DNA of 64,000 nucleotides from Achromobacter sp. Bel (GCF_012928505.1 NZ_JABBJN010000027.1:1-64000), one strand, 5' to 3'. Positions 7,707 through 16,882 are shown, counted from the first letter of the stretch. Numbers and translations are program-made. The notes: generated from the letters alone by a model not told the origin.

Positions 7707-9302
7707 TCAGAAACCCACAGCCTGTCCGTCGCGGCGCGAGTCGGACGCCGCGACATAACCGCCTTGCGGCAGGCGGCAAATCAATTGGGCGGATCCGAAC
7801 TCCAGGCTGTCCGCCGGCGCCACCGCCACATTGTGGCCGCGTGCGCGCAGCGCTTCCACGACGTCCGCCGGCAGGTGCGATTCCACATTCACGACCGGGC
7901 CCTTTTCCACGCGGAAACGCGGCGCGTCGCTCATGGCCTGCGGGTTCTGGCCGAACGCGGCCAGACGCGTGACCATCTGCAGGTGGCCTTGCGCCTGCAT
8001 CGATCCGCCCATCACGCCGAACGACATCAACGGCTGGCCGCCGCGCGTGACGAACGCGGGGATGATCGTGTGCATCGGCTTTTTACGCGGGGCGACCTGA
8101 TTGGCGTGGCCGGGCGTCAGCACGAAATTCAGGCCGCGGTTGTGCAGGCTGATGCCGGTGCCCGGCACGACCACGCCCGAACCGAAGCCGTGGTAGTTGG
8201 ACTGGATGAAAGACACCATTGTGCCGTCCGCGTCCGCCGTGGTCAGGTAGACCGTGCCGCCGGTGGCGGGCGTGCCCGCGGTGGGCACGCTGGCGCGGTC
8301 CATGGAGATCAGGCGCGCGCGCTCGGCCAGGTAGGCGCGGTCGAGCAGGGCGCGGGCATCGGTGCGCATGTGGCGCGGGTCCGCGACATGGTGGTGCAGG
8401 TCGGCGAACGCCAGCTTCATCGCTTCGATGCTGACGTGGTAGTAGTCGGCGCTGTCGCGGCCCATGCCTTCCAGGTCGAACTGCTCAAGCATGCCCAGCG
8501 CCATCAACGCCGAAATGCCCTGGCCGTTGGGCGGGATTTCGTGCAGTTCCACATCGCGGAACGATTGCGAGATGGGGGCGACCCACTCGGGGCGGTGTTC
8601 GGCCAGGTCGGCGGCGCTTAGCGCGCCGCCCGTCTGGCTGGCGAAGTCCGTGATCTTGCGGGCGAGTTCGCCGCGGTAGAAGCTGTCGCCGTCAGTTTCG
8701 GCGATCTCGCGCAGGGTCTTGGCCTGGGCGGGGAAGCGCCACCATTCGCCGGCTTGCGGCGCGCGTCCTTGCGGCAGGAAGGCCTCGGCGAAGCCGGGCT
8801 CTTGCGCCAGCTTGGGTGCTTGGGTGGCCCATTGGCGCGCGATGGTGGGCGAGATGGGGAAGCCGTCTTCGGCGTAGGCGATGGCGGGTTCGAACAGCTT
8901 GGCGAACGGCAGCTTGCCGAAACGTTCGGAAAGGGCCTTCCAGCCGGCGACCTGGCCGGGAACGGTGACCGTGCCCCAGCCCGTGCCGGGCATGGCGTCG
9001 CGGCCATTGAAGTACTCGGGCGTCCACGCGGCCGGCGCGCAGCCGCTGGAGTTCAAGCCATGCAGGCGGCCGTCGTGCCAGACCAGCGCGAACATGTCGC
9101 CGCCGATTCCGTTCATGACGGGTTCGACAACGGTCAGGGCAATCGCGGTGGCAATGGCGCTGTCAACGGCATTGCCACCGGCCAGCAGCATGCGCAGTCC
9201 CGCCTGCGCAGCCAGCGGCTGGCTGGTCGCGACCGCATTGGCGGCCAGGACCGGCATTTTTCGGGAAGCGTACGGAAAAGACCAATCGAAGGGGGAGGAC
9301 AT
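7707..9302 (-). CDS. gamma-glutamyltransferase family protein (YwrD-like)
   Basis: A 531-aa Ntn-hydrolase of the gamma-glutamyltransferase family. It begins with 'VAANAVATSQPLAAQAGLRML' wording typical of the large subunit. The autocleavage and nucleophile region is 'GGTVYLTTADADG' near residues 350-362, followed by 'SFIQSNYHGFGSG' and the C-terminal 'SFGVMGGSMQAQGHLQ'. No signal peptide is visible, which fits the cytoplasmic YwrD-like subgroup rather than periplasmic GgtA. Members hydrolyse or transfer gamma-glutamyl groups, or act on related amides. It lies 24 bases downstream of a Bug receptor gene, an apparent operon, so the solute that receptor binds may be its substrate. Confidence 0.88.
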   Translation of the reverse strand: MSSPFDWSFPYASRKMPVLAANAVATSQPLAAQAGLRMLLAGGNAVDSAIATAIALTVVEPVMNGIGGDMFALVWHDGRLHGLNSSGCAPAAWTPEYFNGRDAMPGTGWGTVTVPGQVAGWKALSERFGKLPFAKLFEPAIAYAEDGFPISPTIARQWATQAPKLAQEPGFAEAFLPQGRAPQAGEWWRFPAQAKTLREIAETDGDSFYRGELARKITDFASQTGGALSAADLAEHRPEWVAPISQSFRDVELHEIPPNGQGISALMALGMLEQFDLEGMGRDSADYYHVSIEAMKLAFADLHHHVADPRHMRTDARALLDRAYLAERARLISMDRASVPTAGTPATGGTVYLTTADADGTMVSFIQSNYHGFGSGVVVPGTGISLHNRGLNFVLTPGHANQVAPRKKPMHTIIPAFVTRGGQPLMSFGVMGGSMQAQGHLQMVTRLAAFGQNPQAMSDAPRFRVEKGPVVNVESHLPADVVEALRARGHNVAVAPADSLEFGSAQLICRLPQGGYVAASDSRRDGQAVGF

Positions 9303-9326
9303 GGATGCTGGAACTCGTAGAAAGGA

Positions 9327-10313
9327 TTACTGCGGGGTGATGCCGGCTTGGTCGATCAACTGCTTGGTGCGCGGGATTTCGGACTTGATGAAGGCGGCGA
9401 ATTCCTCGCGGCTGCCACCGCGCGGTTCCGCGCCGGCTTCGGCGAGCTTACCGCGCAATGCGGGGTCGGCCAGCACCTTGTTCACGGCTCGGTTCAGTTT
9501 GTCGAGGATAGGCGCCGGCGTGCCTTCGGGCGCGACGAGGCCATACCACGGGGCGATGTCGTAGCCGGCATAGCCCTGTTCGGCGATGGTGGGGATGTCC
9601 GGAGCCAGCGCCGAGCGTTGCGAGTTCGACATGCCCAGCGCCAGCAGCGAACCGCTCTTGACTTGGGGCAGGCCGGTCATGATGGTATCGAAGTACATCG
9701 ACACCTGGCCGGAGAGCAGCGCCGGAATGGCTTCGCCCGCGCCCTTGTACGGCACGTGCAGGATATCGATGCCGGCGATGGACTTCAGCATTTCGCCCGC
9801 CATGTGCGAGGTCGTGCCGGTGCCGAACGAGGCGTACGTCAGCTTGCCCGGATTGGCGCGCGCGTAGGCAACCATTTCGGGCAGGGTCTTGAACGGTTGC
9901 TGGGGGTTGGCCAGCAAGATGTTCGGGGTGTAGGCCACCAAGGACACCAGCGCGAAGGCGTCCGGATCATAGGCCAGGCGCTTTTGCAGGAAGCGGTTGG
10001 TGACGACGGCGGCCGGGCCGCCCATCAGCAGCGTGTAGCCGTCGGGCGCGGATCGGGCCACCGAGGCGCTGCCGATCGCGGCCGCGGCGCCCGGGCGGGC
10101 TTCCACGACAAAGGGCTGCCCCAATTCCGTGGCCAGCGCGGCGCCGAGCTGGCGCGAAATCAGGTCGGTGGCGGAACCGGCCTGGAAGGGCACGACGATG
10201 CGCACGGGATGCTGTGGCCAATCGGTGGCCGGGGCGCTTGCCTGTGCGCCGGCTTGGGCCGCGAAGGCGACGGCGGCTGCGCCGGCCAGCGTCTGGATGA
10301 GACGAAATTTCAT
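9327..10313 (-). CDS. Bug-type tripartite tricarboxylate transporter substrate-binding protein
   Basis: A 328-aa periplasmic solute receptor of the Bug/TctC family. It has a signal peptide of about 25 residues ending 'AQAGAQA', then 'WPQHPVRIVVPFQAGSATD', the family's first strand and ligand loop. 'VEARPGAAAAIGSASVAR', 'GTGTTSHMAGEMLK' and 'ILHVPYKGAGEAIPALLSGQ' are standard Bug signatures. Bug proteins bind organic anions. No TctA or TctB membrane gene lies nearby, as is usual for the expanded Bug sets of Bordetella and Achromobacter. First gene of an operon with the gamma-glutamyltransferase; a GntR gene diverges upstream. Confidence 0.93.
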   Translation of the reverse strand: MKFRLIQTLAGAAAVAFAAQAGAQASAPATDWPQHPVRIVVPFQAGSATDLISRQLGAALATELGQPFVVEARPGAAAAIGSASVARSAPDGYTLLMGGPAAVVTNRFLQKRLAYDPDAFALVSLVAYTPNILLANPQQPFKTLPEMVAYARANPGKLTYASFGTGTTSHMAGEMLKSIAGIDILHVPYKGAGEAIPALLSGQVSMYFDTIMTGLPQVKSGSLLALGMSNSQRSALAPDIPTIAEQGYAGYDIAPWYGLVAPEGTPAPILDKLNRAVNKVLADPALRGKLAEAGAEPRGGSREEFAAFIKSEIPRTKQLIDQAGITPQ

Positions 10314-10450
10314 GGATTCCCCTTGATCGCGTTATGGAAAACAAGTGCTGCCGGGCGGGTCTGCCGCCCGTTCCGGCGTGTCGAACGCGTGAAAGCGTCC
10401 TCCGGAGACGATTAGACGGGAAGGCCCGCAGGCAGACTATTGGTGTTTGC

Positions 10451-10471
10451 ATCCATGGATCAGTGGATCCA
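10451..10471. promoter_or_regulatory. paired palindromes, possible GntR operator
   Basis: ATCCATGGAT (10451-10460) and TGGATCCA (10464-10471) are adjacent perfect palindromes sharing TGGATC. They lie upstream of the GntR gene (start 10529) and the divergent Bug gene (start 10313). FadR/VanR-type GntR proteins bind short palindromes in such gaps. Assignment rests on position and symmetry. Confidence 0.35.
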
Positions 10472-10528
10472 GTTTGTGTTATTTTTGCGTTTATCTATCA
10501 TTGCGGCTTTCCAAGCCCGGGGACGACG

Positions 10529-11185
10529 ATGCTGCAATTTCAGAAGACAGCGATCAGCGCCGAAGACGAGGCGTACCTGCACCTGCAGCGCGAAATCCGC
10601 TTGGGCCGCTATGCGCCCGGCCAGCGCCTGGTGCCGGACGTCGTCGCCAGCGAGATCGGCACCAGTCGCATGCCGGTGCGGGGCGCCTTGCGCCGATTGG
10701 CGTCAGAAGGCCTGGTAGAAATCCGCGCCAACCGCGGCGCTGTGGTGCGCGGCCTGAACCAGCAGGAAATGCTGGAAGTCTTTGAAATGCGCTCCGTGCT
10801 GGAAGGCCTGGCCATGCGCAACGCCGTGCTGCATATGAATGCCGAGCACATCCGCCGCCTGTCGAACTTGCTCGACCAGTTGGAGCAGGGCTCCGGCGAC
10901 TATCTGGACTGGACCACCGCGCACCGCGAATTCCACGAATACCTGTGCGGCTTCTGCCAGCAGCCGCGCCTGCTGCGCCAGATCTCGGAGCTGCATTCCG
11001 TGGTGGAACCCTACATGCGCCTATGGGCCGCCCAGCCCGGCCGTGTGCTGCGCGTGCGCGAATCGCACCAGGAACTGATTGACGCGCTGCAGACCCGCGA
11101 TCCCGGCCGCTGCGAGGCCGCGATGCGCCAGCACGTGCTGAATACGGTTCCCGCCTTGCAGGCGTTCCTGGAACAGGCGGCGTGA
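10529..11185 (+). CDS. GntR family transcriptional regulator (FadR/VanR subfamily)
   Basis: A 218-aa regulator. The N-terminal winged helix (residues about 10-75) includes 'GRYAPGQRLVPDVVASEIG' and 'VRGALRRLASEGLVEIRANRG'. The C-terminal all-helical FCD domain includes 'EMRSVLEGLAMRNAV' and 'HREFHEYLCGFC'. The FCD family binds small carboxylates, often with a metal held by Asp/His residues. Divergent from the Bug and gamma-glutamyltransferase operon, which is the obvious target. An in-frame opening extends upstream to 10334, but the protein family starts at this ATG. Confidence 0.9.
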   Translation: MLQFQKTAISAEDEAYLHLQREIRLGRYAPGQRLVPDVVASEIGTSRMPVRGALRRLASEGLVEIRANRGAVVRGLNQQEMLEVFEMRSVLEGLAMRNAVLHMNAEHIRRLSNLLDQLEQGSGDYLDWTTAHREFHEYLCGFCQQPRLLRQISELHSVVEPYMRLWAAQPGRVLRVRESHQELIDALQTRDPGRCEAAMRQHVLNTVPALQAFLEQAA

Positions 11186-11201
11186 TCGCGCGCCGGCCCA
11201 A

Positions 11202-12089
11202 TCAGGCTTCGTTCAACCGGACTTCCACGGGCTTCTTGCGGCGGAACTTCATTTCGCTGGCAAGCACTCCCGCCACAATCAACGCGGCGCCCACCAGCGC
11301 CAATGCCGGCAGCCGGTCGCCCGCCAGGCGGCCGACGATGCCGCCCCAGACCGGTTCGCCCGCATAGATGACCGTGGCGCGCGTGGGCGACACGGACTTC
11401 TGCGCCCAGTTCATCGTCAGCTGGATCGCGGCGCTGGCCAGGCCCAGGCCGATGGCGGCGCCGGCCCACAGCCACGAGAATGCGGGAATCGATTCACCCA
11501 GCGCAGGCATCAGCGCGAAGGACACCAGCCCGGCCGTCAGCAACTGCACCGCGGTAACCCGGCGGCTGTCCACGCGTTTGGCGAACAGGCCGATCAAAAT
11601 GATCTCGGCGGCGATGGCCACCGCGCCCGCCAAGGTGGCGACTTCGCCCGGGCTGAAACTGAGCGAACCCGCTTCGGGGCCGGCCAGCAGGATCAGGCCC
11701 GTGAACGCCAGCGCCACGCCTATCCAGCTCATCAGGCCGGGCGGGCGTTTAAGCACCGCCCACTGAAGCAGCGGCACGATCGGCACGTACAAAGCGGTGA
11801 TAAAGGCGGACTGGCTGCTGGTGATGGTGCGCAGGCCATGCGTCTGCAAGTAGTAGCCCAGGAACAAGGCACAGCCGATGGCGACGCCTGCGCCGACTTC
11901 AAACCGGGTGATCCCCATCATGTGCTTGCGAAACAGCAGCATCGTCACCAAGCCGGCAATCGTGAAGCGCACGCCTACGAAGAACAGCGGTCCGCTATGC
12001 TGCATGGCGATGTGAATGATGAGGAACGTGCTTCCCCATAGCATGGTGACCAGCACCAGGGCGATTTCCTGGCGCGTCAGGGCGAACAT
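11202..12089 (-). CDS. DMT (EamA) family transporter
   Basis: A 295-aa inner-membrane protein with ten predicted hydrophobic segments arranged as two EamA repeats. 'WGSTFLIIHIAM' is near the N-terminus, and the C-terminal half contains 'QKSVSPTRATVIYAGEPVWGG', typical of drug/metabolite exporters. Substrate unknown; many homologues export amino acids or metabolites. I chose ATG at 12089 over an upstream TTG at 12119. Its start faces that of an XRE-cupin regulator 43 bases away, an arrangement common for metabolite-responsive exporters. The 3' end lies 16 bases from the GntR stop, convergent. Confidence 0.87.
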   Translation of the reverse strand: MFALTRQEIALVLVTMLWGSTFLIIHIAMQHSGPLFFVGVRFTIAGLVTMLLFRKHMMGITRFEVGAGVAIGCALFLGYYLQTHGLRTITSSQSAFITALYVPIVPLLQWAVLKRPPGLMSWIGVALAFTGLILLAGPEAGSLSFSPGEVATLAGAVAIAAEIILIGLFAKRVDSRRVTAVQLLTAGLVSFALMPALGESIPAFSWLWAGAAIGLGLASAAIQLTMNWAQKSVSPTRATVIYAGEPVWGGIVGRLAGDRLPALALVGAALIVAGVLASEMKFRRKKPVEVRLNEA

Positions 12090-12132
12090 CGTTGTCTTGG
12101 CCGGCACGATTGACTTCAATAGCTACGAAATT

Positions 12133-12702
12133 ATGAGCAATATACTGCACATTACACCTTCGGGCAGCGATGTCCTCACGCATGTGGGGGCCAATTTGCG
12201 GCGGATCCGTAAGCAGGCCGGCTTGAGCCAGACGAACCTGGCCGACGCGTCGGGCATCAGCCGGCGCATGATCGCGGGATTGGAAGCCGGAACGGCGAAC
12301 ATCAGCCTGTCCAGCCTGGATAAATTGGCCGGCGCGCTGGGAGTGGGTTTCGTGGATCTGGTCAGCGACCCCCACCGGGAGCGCCGCCGAATCGAGGCCA
12401 TGGCCTGGCGCGGCAAACAGCCCGGCAGCCAGGCGGTTCTGCTGGGCGCCGCGCCCGCCAGCTGCGAGGCGCAACTATGGATCTGGACGCTGGCGCCGGG
12501 GGAGCACTATCAGGCCGAGCCGGATCCGGACGGGTGGCACGAGATGGTCTATGTGATCGAGGGAGCGCTGCGGCTGGAGCTGTCCGGCGTGCCGCAAACC
12601 GTTGCGGCCGACGATTTCGCCATCTATAGCAGCGCCCAGCCATACGCGTATTCCAACGACGGCGAGGCGCGTTTGCGCTTTGTGCGCAACGTGCTTCGAT
12701 AA
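12133..12702 (+). CDS. XRE family regulator with C-terminal cupin domain
   Basis: A 189-aa protein with an N-terminal Cro/CI-type HTH (residues about 17-72; 'RRIRKQAGLSQTNLADASG') and a C-terminal cupin_2 barrel (about 110-185; 'PDGWHEMVYVIEGALRLE'). HTH-cupin regulators such as PuuR sense small metabolites in the cupin. It is divergent from the DMT exporter, with under 50 bases between the starts, so it probably controls the exporter and itself. The ATG follows an AT-rich stretch without a strong ribosome site. Confidence 0.88.
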   Translation: MSNILHITPSGSDVLTHVGANLRRIRKQAGLSQTNLADASGISRRMIAGLEAGTANISLSSLDKLAGALGVGFVDLVSDPHRERRRIEAMAWRGKQPGSQAVLLGAAPASCEAQLWIWTLAPGEHYQAEPDPDGWHEMVYVIEGALRLELSGVPQTVAADDFAIYSSAQPYAYSNDGEARLRFVRNVLR

Positions 12703-12970
12703 GCGTCTGACCCTCGGAGCGCTGCATGGCGACCATCCCCCTTGGCGGGCGGGCGCCGCGCCGCGTTCCGCACGTGGCTGGTGCGCGTCGCAGTCATATA
12801 GCCAGGAGTAATATGTCGCGTCCGGCGGCGTCAGCCACTGGCAAGAACAAGCCGTTTCACGCCTCGCCTTTCCCACCCGTGTCGACAGCGGATTCCCTTC
12901 CGCGGCTCCCCTGCGGTGTCTGCAAGCCTTGGCGCATGAGCGGCCATAAGAAGACATCGAGGAGAAGCAT
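12703..12970. other. intergenic region upstream of the MFS gene
   Basis: A 268-base gap between the XRE-cupin stop and the TTG start of the MFS gene. It should hold the MFS promoter, but I could not pick out convincing -35/-10 elements. An ATG near 12813 follows AGGAG and opens a frame that runs into the MFS gene out of frame; its product resembles nothing and is rich in Pro, Ser and Arg, so I did not call it. Confidence 0.5.
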
Positions 12971-14233
12971 TTGGACAAGCAAGAGTCGGGCGGCTGGTAT
13001 TTCGGCTGGAACATCGTCGGCGCCGCCGCGGTACTCACCCTGTTGACGGTCGGCCTGCGCATGGGCATCGGGCCGTTCTTCCTGCCGATGGCGGACGGGC
13101 TGGGATTTTCGCGCAGCCTGCTGTCGGGCATCGTCGCGGTCGGCATGCTGTGCTATGGCCTTGCCATGCCGCTGGCTGGATATCTCGTCAGCACGCGCGG
13201 CACCCGCTTCGTGCTGCTGACCGGCACCGCCATCGTCGTGGCGTCGTCCTTGTGGACCGTGTTCGCGCGGGGCCCCATCGAGTTCCTGCTGTCGTTCGGC
13301 GTGGCGCTGTCCGTGGGGCTGGCCTTCACCAGTCCCGTGGCGCTGACGCCCGTGATCAGCCGCTGGTTCACCCGCCAGCGCGGCATGGCGCTGTTCTTCC
13401 TGTCCACCGGATCGATGGCGGGCATTGCCCTGATGACGCCCACCTTGACGTTCGCGATCGCCGCCGTGGGCTGGAAGGAAACGCTGCTGGCGTTTTCCGT
13501 GCTGTTCGCCTTGCTGACCGTGCCGGTGGCGCTCTTCGTCATGCGCGACACGGCGCCCGAGCATACGGACCTGCTGCCGCACCAGATCATGGACGCCAAG
13601 CCGTCGGCCAAGCCGGCCGCCCGCGGACCGGCGCCGAACGTGCGGGACGCATTGCGCACGCTGCCGTTCTGGCAAGTGGCGCTGGGGCTGTTCGCCTGTG
13701 GCTACAGCATGAACTTGCTGGGCACGCATGGCATGCCGATGCTGATGGACCACGGGTTCGACGCCACCACCAGCTCATTGGGCATCGGCCTGATCGGCCT
13801 GGTCGCCATCTTCAGCACGCTGGTGCTGGGCCGCATGTCCGACCAGGTCGAGCGGCGCAACATCCTGGCCGCCATCTATCTGGTGCGGGGCCTGGGATTC
13901 TTTGCACTGGTCATGGTGGGGGCGCATTGGGAGCTGTACGCCGCGGCCACCATTGGCGGCATCGTCTGGGCGGGCAGCATCGCCCTGTCGTCGGCCATAC
14001 TCGCCGACGTCTACGGCATCCGCCTGGTCGGCGTGCTGTATGGCCTGACGTACCTGGGCCACCAGGTGGGCGGCATGATCAGTTCGTGGCTGGGCGGGTG
14101 GGCCTTTGATACGTTCCACACGCATTGGGTCGCCTTCGGGTCGGCAGGCGTATTGCTGCTGCTGGCCGCGGCGATTTCCCTGCGGCTGCCAGGGCGCGGC
14201 CTCGCGCGCGCGCCGGCAGCCGCGGGACGCTGA
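12971..14233 (+). CDS. MFS transporter (oxalate/formate antiporter-like, monocarboxylate type)
   Basis: A 420-aa major facilitator protein with twelve hydrophobic segments. It starts 'GWYFGWNIVGAAAVLTLL', typical of the monocarboxylate/OFA-like MFS branch in Burkholderiales. The loop between segments 2 and 3 is 'GYLVSTRGTRFVLLTG', and a basic central loop is near residues 200-220. Start is TTG, supported by GAGGAG six bases upstream. It probably carries an organic acid across the inner membrane. It converges with the dehydrogenase gene, whose stop lies one base beyond its own. Confidence 0.87.
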   Translation: MDKQESGGWYFGWNIVGAAAVLTLLTVGLRMGIGPFFLPMADGLGFSRSLLSGIVAVGMLCYGLAMPLAGYLVSTRGTRFVLLTGTAIVVASSLWTVFARGPIEFLLSFGVALSVGLAFTSPVALTPVISRWFTRQRGMALFFLSTGSMAGIALMTPTLTFAIAAVGWKETLLAFSVLFALLTVPVALFVMRDTAPEHTDLLPHQIMDAKPSAKPAARGPAPNVRDALRTLPFWQVALGLFACGYSMNLLGTHGMPMLMDHGFDATTSSLGIGLIGLVAIFSTLVLGRMSDQVERRNILAAIYLVRGLGFFALVMVGAHWELYAAATIGGIVWAGSIALSSAILADVYGIRLVGVLYGLTYLGHQVGGMISSWLGGWAFDTFHTHWVAFGSAGVLLLLAAAISLRLPGRGLARAPAAAGR

Positions 14234-14234
14234 A

Positions 14235-15107
14235 TCAGCGGTCTTTCAGCAGCGAGACCAGTTCGGGCACGTAGCGGTCGCCGCCGCCTTGCGTGACGGC
14301 CTGGTCGAACGTGTGCTGCACGGCGGCGCCGATTTCGCGCACGGCGCCGGCTTCCGCCGCCATCGTGTTGTAGTAGGACAAGTCCTTCTGCGCGTTCGAC
14401 ATGAAAAAGCGCAGCGACGACGGGTCCTGCTCCAGCAGGTACGGTTTGATGCGCTCCAGTGCCACGCCGCCGCCGCCGCCCTTGGCCAGCACGTCGGCGA
14501 ACACCGCCGGATCGATATCCGAACGCAGCGCGCAGGCTGCCGCTTCCGACAGCAGGGCCACCACGCCCAGCGACACATAGTTGTGCAGCAGCTTCATGCG
14601 GTGGCCGGCGCCGACCGGGCCGGCGTGCGTGATATTTTCGGCAAAGCAGGCCAGGATCGGCTTGCATTCCTCGAACAAGGCGGCGTCGCCGCCCACCAGC
14701 AGGTTCAGCCGGCCTTCGGCGGCTTCCTTCGGTGTGCGCGTCATCGGCGCATCCAGGAAGCGGCCACCGGATTCGGTCACAGCCTGCCCCACTTTCACGG
14801 TGGAGGAGGGGATGGCGGTCGAGCAATCGATGATCACGGTGCCCGGGCGCAGGCCTTCCAGGACGCCGCCCGCGGACAACAATACGGCTTCCACCTGCGG
14901 GCTGCCGGTCACGCACAGAATGATCACATCCGACTCGGCGGCCAGCGAGGCGCCGCTGGCCACGCTGGCTGCGCCAGCGGCTTTCAGCGCGTCCAGGGGC
15001 TGGTTGCCCGGATGCTCAAGCACCGTCAGGGAGTGACCGTGCTTGACCAGATTGCTTGCAATGCCGTGGCCCATGAGGCCGATACCAACCATGCCGACTT
15101 TCGCCAT
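14235..15107 (-). CDS. NAD(P)-dependent oxidoreductase, 3-hydroxyisobutyrate dehydrogenase family
   Basis: A 290-aa beta-hydroxyacid dehydrogenase. The Rossmann loop 'VGMVGIGLMGHGIASNLV' is at residues 4-21. The substrate motif 'FLDAPMTRTPKEAAEGRLNLLVGG' replaces the usual 'DAPVSGG', and the catalytic Lys is in 'GAGHRMKLLHNYV'. Relatives reduce or oxidise 3-hydroxyisobutyrate, tartronate semialdehyde or succinic semialdehyde. An open frame extends upstream to 15497, but the family N-terminus begins at this ATG, with GGAGCAG upstream. It diverges from the CoA operon beginning at 15330. Confidence 0.88.
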   Translation of the reverse strand: MAKVGMVGIGLMGHGIASNLVKHGHSLTVLEHPGNQPLDALKAAGAASVASGASLAAESDVIILCVTGSPQVEAVLLSAGGVLEGLRPGTVIIDCSTAIPSSTVKVGQAVTESGGRFLDAPMTRTPKEAAEGRLNLLVGGDAALFEECKPILACFAENITHAGPVGAGHRMKLLHNYVSLGVVALLSEAAACALRSDIDPAVFADVLAKGGGGGVALERIKPYLLEQDPSSLRFFMSNAQKDLSYYNTMAAEAGAVREIGAAVQHTFDQAVTQGGGDRYVPELVSLLKDR

Positions 15108-15329
15108 CTTCCACTGCTCCTGCCATGTATAGGTGTGTGTTGTGGCGTAAATCTTACTCCGTCTTCCTGGCTGGGCGGGGGGTGCTTCGAATACGCCGAA
15201 TGATGCCTTCGAATCTTTCGGATGGTCAGTGGCGGGCTGCATTCCTAAAATCGTTTCACGCCCCGAGCCATGCCGGGCGGACAACGACCTATAACGGAGA
15301 CATCCGCCTGTCGGGCGGACACGATCAGC

Positions 15330-15722
15330 ATGCCGCACACTGAAACCGGGCCGGCCGCCAGCGCCGAGCGCCATTACTTCGAGCAGCTCGCGCAGGGCTG
15401 CTTCACGATCCCGCAATGCCAGGCCTGCGCCCGGCACCATTTCTACCCCAGGGTGGTCTGCCCGCATTGCGGCAGCGACGCCTTGCGCTGGACCCAACCC
15501 AGCGGACTGGGCGAGGTCTATTCCACGACGGTCGTCCGCAGCAAGGCCGGCGACTATACGGTGTGCCTTGTCGATCTGGCCGAAGGCCCGCGCCTGATGA
15601 GCCGTGTGGTCGATACGCCGCCTGAGTCGGTGCGCATCGGGATGCCCGTGCGGGCACGGATCGACACCGTGGACGGCGGACCCTTGCTGGTGTTCGTCCC
15701 GCGATCGGGGGAACAGGCATGA
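15330..15722 (+). CDS. Zn-ribbon and OB-fold protein (DUF35/ChsH2-like)
   Basis: A 130-aa protein with a rubredoxin-like zinc ribbon made by Cys30, Cys33, Cys44 and Cys47, followed by an OB-fold (residues about 55-125; 'GEVYSTTVVRSK', 'LVDLAEGPRLMSRVV'). DUF35 proteins bind acyl-CoA and form complexes with thiolase-fold partners; in actinobacterial steroid catabolism, ChsH2's DUF35 domain pairs with the aldolase Ltp2. The thiolase-fold gene follows with a four-base ATGA overlap, strong evidence for such a complex. It heads the operon running to 22,668 or 23,226. Confidence 0.87.
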   Translation: MPHTETGPAASAERHYFEQLAQGCFTIPQCQACARHHFYPRVVCPHCGSDALRWTQPSGLGEVYSTTVVRSKAGDYTVCLVDLAEGPRLMSRVVDTPPESVRIGMPVRARIDTVDGGPLLVFVPRSGEQA

Positions 15723-16882
15723 GCAGCCGCAGCTATCGCGGGGCGATCGCCGTCCTGGGCACGGGCATGGCCGGGCTGGGCGACTGCGGCGGGCGCACCG
15801 AACAGGAAATCATCGCCCAGGCCGCGCACCGCGCCGTGGCCGCCAGCGGCCTGAAGATGCAGGACATCGACGGCATCATCACGTCCAGCCTGACCTCGCC
15901 TTGGTGGGTGATGCGGATGTCGGAATACCTGGGTATCCGGCCGCGTTTTTCCGACAGCACGATGTTTGGCGGATCGTCGTTCATCGCCGACCTGAAGATC
16001 GCGGCCATGGCCATCGAAGCCGGCCAGTGCGACCATGTGCTGGTGTGCTACGGCGCCAACCCGCGCAGCGCGCCCAGCAGCACGCAGATTAATCAGATGC
16101 GCGCGGCGCTGGACCCGCAGCCTTACGAACATCCCTACAAGCCCTTCAACCCGGTGACCAGCTATGCGCTGGCCGCCGCCCGCCACATGCACCAGTACGG
16201 CACCACGCGGCGCCAACTGGCCGAAGTCGCGGTGGCTGCGCGCAAGTGGGCGCAGCGGAATCCGGACGCCTTCCTGCGCGGGCCGCTGACCATCGACGAC
16301 GTCCTGAGCGCGAAGATGATTTCAGACCCGCTGACCGTGCGCGATTGCTGTCTGGTGACCGATGGCGCGGGCGCCTTCGTCGTGACGCGCGCGGACCGTG
16401 CGCAAGACCTGCATCCGCGTCCGATCTACGTGCTGGGGACCGGCCACGCGCATTGGCACCGGCAAATCTCGTGCATGCCCGACGTCACGGTCACGCCCGC
16501 CGTGGAGTCGGGGCGAGCCGCCTTCGCGGAAGCCGGGCTGACGCCGGCCGATATCGATCTGGTCGAGCTGTATGACGCCTTCACCATCAACCCCATCCTG
16601 TTCCTGGAAGACCTGGGCTTCTGCGCCAAGGGCGAGGGCGGCGCCTTCATCGGCGGCGGCCGGATCGAACCGGGCGGTGACCTGCCCATGAACACCAACG
16701 GCGGCGGTCTGTCGTTCACGCACCCTGGCATGTACAGCATTTTCCTGGTGATCGAAGCCGTGGCGCAACTGCGCCGCGAAGCGGGCGAACGCCAAGTGCC
16801 CAAGGCCGACGTCGCGCTGGTGCACGGTAACGGAGGCGTGTTGTCGAGCCAGGCCACCGCCATTCTTTCCCATACTTTGTGA
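15719..16882 (+). CDS. thiolase-fold protein (SCP-x/Ltp-like) lacking the catalytic cysteines
   Basis: A 387-aa thiolase-superfamily protein of the lipid-transfer-protein type. At the position of the nucleophilic Cys it reads 'DSTMFGGSSF', with no Cys. The second catalytic Cys, normally in a 'CIGGG' turn, is 'VHGNGGVLSS' here. The histidine loop is kept as 'NTNGGGLSFTHPG'. Claisen thiolysis is therefore doubtful. Relatives such as Ltp2 act as retro-aldolases on CoA thioesters together with a DUF35 partner, which is encoded immediately upstream. It overlaps both neighbours by four bases. Confidence 0.85.
   Translation: MSSRSYRGAIAVLGTGMAGLGDCGGRTEQEIIAQAAHRAVAASGLKMQDIDGIITSSLTSPWWVMRMSEYLGIRPRFSDSTMFGGSSFIADLKIAAMAIEAGQCDHVLVCYGANPRSAPSSTQINQMRAALDPQPYEHPYKPFNPVTSYALAAARHMHQYGTTRRQLAEVAVAARKWAQRNPDAFLRGPLTIDDVLSAKMISDPLTVRDCCLVTDGAGAFVVTRADRAQDLHPRPIYVLGTGHAHWHRQISCMPDVTVTPAVESGRAAFAEAGLTPADIDLVELYDAFTINPILFLEDLGFCAKGEGGAFIGGGRIEPGGDLPMNTNGGGLSFTHPGMYSIFLVIEAVAQLRREAGERQVPKADVALVHGNGGVLSSQATAILSHTL

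Noticed and set aside
12813-13046. Small frame after AGGAG upstream of and into the MFS gene
   Set aside because: Product looks unlike a protein and the frame overlaps the MFS start out of frame; the AGGAG may be coincidence.
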